From JBICHN01 sp043101845 (GTDB lineage Bacteria > Planctomycetota > Phycisphaerae > Phycisphaerales > UBA5793), in contig JBICHN010000011.1 of NCBI GenBank assembly GCA_043101845.1, positions 2,146,939 through 2,210,938 of the forward strand: a stretch of DNA of 64,000 bases, in the 5' to 3' direction. Shown piece after piece: positions 62,768 to 64,000 of the stretch (position 1 is its first letter; each line of letters begins with the position of its first letter). Below the pieces are notes generated by a model that saw only the letters and a list, made by a program, of their open reading frames with translations, did no database searches and was not told where the DNA came from. The position numbers were made by a program, and so were the translations under genes.

Positions 62768-63259
62768 GCCGCTCCCCACGCCGTCGATCGTCCGGATGGA
62801 TCGTCCCCCCCGGCCCACCTCTCGCTCGCCTGTCGCGCCCCTTGCAACATCGGAGAATCATGGGTCCCGCTTCACGCGTACCCGGGACTTCACGACCAAA
62901 CGCGACGCGTCGAAATCCGCTGCAAACCACAACTTTCTTTGCATGAGAGGCGGTGAAACTGCGCATGGACTCTCCCGGAGGGCGTGGCGCGAAGATGGGT
63001 GAGGGCATCGCCTCGAGCGTGAGGGACTCCCGAAGTCCAATCTGAGACCGTCCCGGGTCCGTCGAGACCTTGTCCCCGTCTCGTCGCGATCGTCGCCTGG
63101 CCGCGACCGGTGTAAATGGATGTGCGTGCGGACGCTCCGGGGCTATCGGTCCGGAAGCGGTCGCGGATCATCGGAAACTTGCGGAGAATTGGGTTGCATT
63201 CACCGCCTCATCCGCTATCTTGGCCACGGCGCGTAAGATGCGTCAGGATAAGAGGAACG
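62768..63259. other. Divergent intergenic region, 492 bp
   Basis: Lies between the GGDEF gene (minus) and the NusG-like gene (plus) and must hold promoters for both. Only the plus-strand one is visible (63194-63221). No gene, repeat or clear hairpin was identified in the rest. Confidence 0.5.
63194..63221 (+). promoter_or_regulatory. Promoter of the NusG-like gene
   Basis: TTGCAT (63194-63199), 16-nt spacer, TATCTT (63216-63221), 38 nt before the ATG at 63260. The -10 is identical to those at 17.07 and 18.62 kb. Confidence 0.55.
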
Positions 63260-63937
63260 ATGTCTTCGTCACACGGAAAACCCGGAGACGAGGGCAGTCG
63301 TCGGTGCGAGGACCGGAGGTCGTGGACGGGCCTCGGGGGTCAGCCAGAGGGGGCTGAAAAGCTCAGGATCGACTCGCCGGGAGGCGGAGCGGGAGCGGCC
63401 ACGATCGCCGTCACCGACGCAGTTGTCTCACGACATCGCCAGCACGATGACTGCCGATGGTGCGTACTGCGCATCCGGTCACGCCAGGAGAAGGCGCTCG
63501 CGAATTCGCTTCGCGCCTCGAGCATCGACTTCGTCCTGCCGCTCGTGCCCATCGTTCGCTACTACGGCCATCGCAAACGCCGCGTCGAGGTTCCGCTCTT
63601 CCCGGGCTATCTCTTCCTCCGCGGATCCCACGACGATCGCATCGCCGCGCAGGAGACCGGCCGCGTCGCCCAGGTGCTCCGCGTCGTCGATCAGGCCGAG
63701 CTCGAACGCGAACTCCGCTCGATTCAACTCGCGCTCAACGGCGGCGCCGCGCTCGATCCGTTCCCCTACCTCGAAGTCGGCCGGCCGGTGCGCGTGCGCT
63801 CCGGCCCCTTCCAGGGCATGGAGGGCGTGATCGACGAAAAACGACCGAACGACCGAATCATTCTGCTCGTCCGCACGATCGGGCGGGCAGTCAGCCTCGA
63901 GATCGACGCCAGTCTCCTGGAGCCGATCGATGACTGA
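63260..63937 (+). CDS. NusG/RfaH-like transcription antiterminator
   Basis: A 225-residue protein whose first 60 residues are a low-complexity polar lead. A NusG N-terminal domain follows (about 65-165: WCVLRIRSRQEKALANSL...PLFPGYLFLRG) and a C-terminal KOW domain (VGRPVRVRSGPFQGMEGVI). Specialised paralogs of this shape (RfaH, UpxY) promote transcription of long exopolysaccharide or capsule operons and usually stand as the first gene. The genes beyond the window edge are not visible, so the polysaccharide link is inferred. A general NusG would normally sit beside ribosomal genes. Confidence 0.85.
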   Translation: MSSSHGKPGDEGSRRCEDRRSWTGLGGQPEGAEKLRIDSPGGGAGAATIAVTDAVVSRHRQHDDCRWCVLRIRSRQEKALANSLRASSIDFVLPLVPIVRYYGHRKRRVEVPLFPGYLFLRGSHDDRIAAQETGRVAQVLRVVDQAELERELRSIQLALNGGAALDPFPYLEVGRPVRVRSGPFQGMEGVIDEKRPNDRIILLVRTIGRAVSLEIDASLLEPIDD

Positions 63938-63983
63938 AGGCGAAGGCGACGGCTGAACCCCGTCGTCCAGGCTCCCCCGGCCA

Positions 63984-64000
63984 GGGGGGGGGGGGGGGGG
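63984..64000. other. Poly-G run at the window end, probable artefact
   Basis: Seventeen consecutive G residues end the window. This is typical of two-colour short-read sequencing artefacts at contig ends and should not be read as biology. Confidence 0.7.

Overview
The window is a high-GC bacterial chromosome segment, most likely Planctomycetota (Phycisphaerae-like). The lineage call rests on a protein with the planctomycete extracellular N-terminal motif (LEKRKLLAGD), a DUF1580 helix-turn-helix protein, a TPR-secretin giant, FG-GAP and HAF secreted proteins and an Rhs fragment with the style of that phylum. Taxonomy is inferred from gene style only. The last 17 bases are a pure G run, which looks like a sequencing or assembly artefact at a contig end.

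Layout. 1-24,000 is ordinary chromosome: a small beta-carbonic anhydrase, isocitrate dehydrogenase, a TolC/HlyD efflux pair next to proS, secreted FG-GAP and HAF proteins, an AraC regulator, cdsA, a zinc-ribbon coiled-coil protein, a stand-alone nuoI, a large TPR-secretin, an RsbV/RsbW-like pair, a probable non-coding RNA with its own promoter and terminator (18,631-18,841), tRNA-Arg(CCT), a CDP-alcohol phosphatidyltransferase, a CYTH protein, fabI and an MFS transporter.

24,024-52,413 is an integrated genomic island. It sits in the 3' end of tRNA-Arg(CCG) and is bounded by a perfect 46-bp direct repeat, with a tyrosine integrase just inside the left end. It carries a six-gene, mostly 4-nt-overlapping defence operon on the minus strand: SNF2 helicase with DUF3883, DUF262/HNH GmrSD-like protein, DUF1156 DNA methylase, single-HKD PLD protein, unknown 203-aa protein, DUF499 ATPase. 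It also carries a replication/regulation module (DUF5681-like protein, winged-helix protein, DUF1580 protein, DnaB/RepA-like ATPase) and two secreted proteins, one of 2,266 residues. No conjugation or virion genes are visible. A fragment of an Rhs gene lies just outside the right repeat.

53,435-61,059 holds a complete histidine operon on the minus strand: hisG, hisC fused to a HAD phosphatase domain, hisB, hisH, hisF, a hisA-hisI-hisE triple fusion and hisD. All junctions after hisC overlap. It is preceded by a promoter, a 41-codon leader peptide with seven histidines in eleven residues, and a terminator hairpin whose 5' arm can pair instead with a segment just after the His codons. This is a textbook-type ribosome-mediated attenuator in an unexpected phylum.

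61,149-64,000 has tRNA-Ser(CGA), a GAF-PAS-GGDEF diguanylate cyclase and a NusG/RfaH-like antiterminator that probably opens an exopolysaccharide cluster beyond the window.
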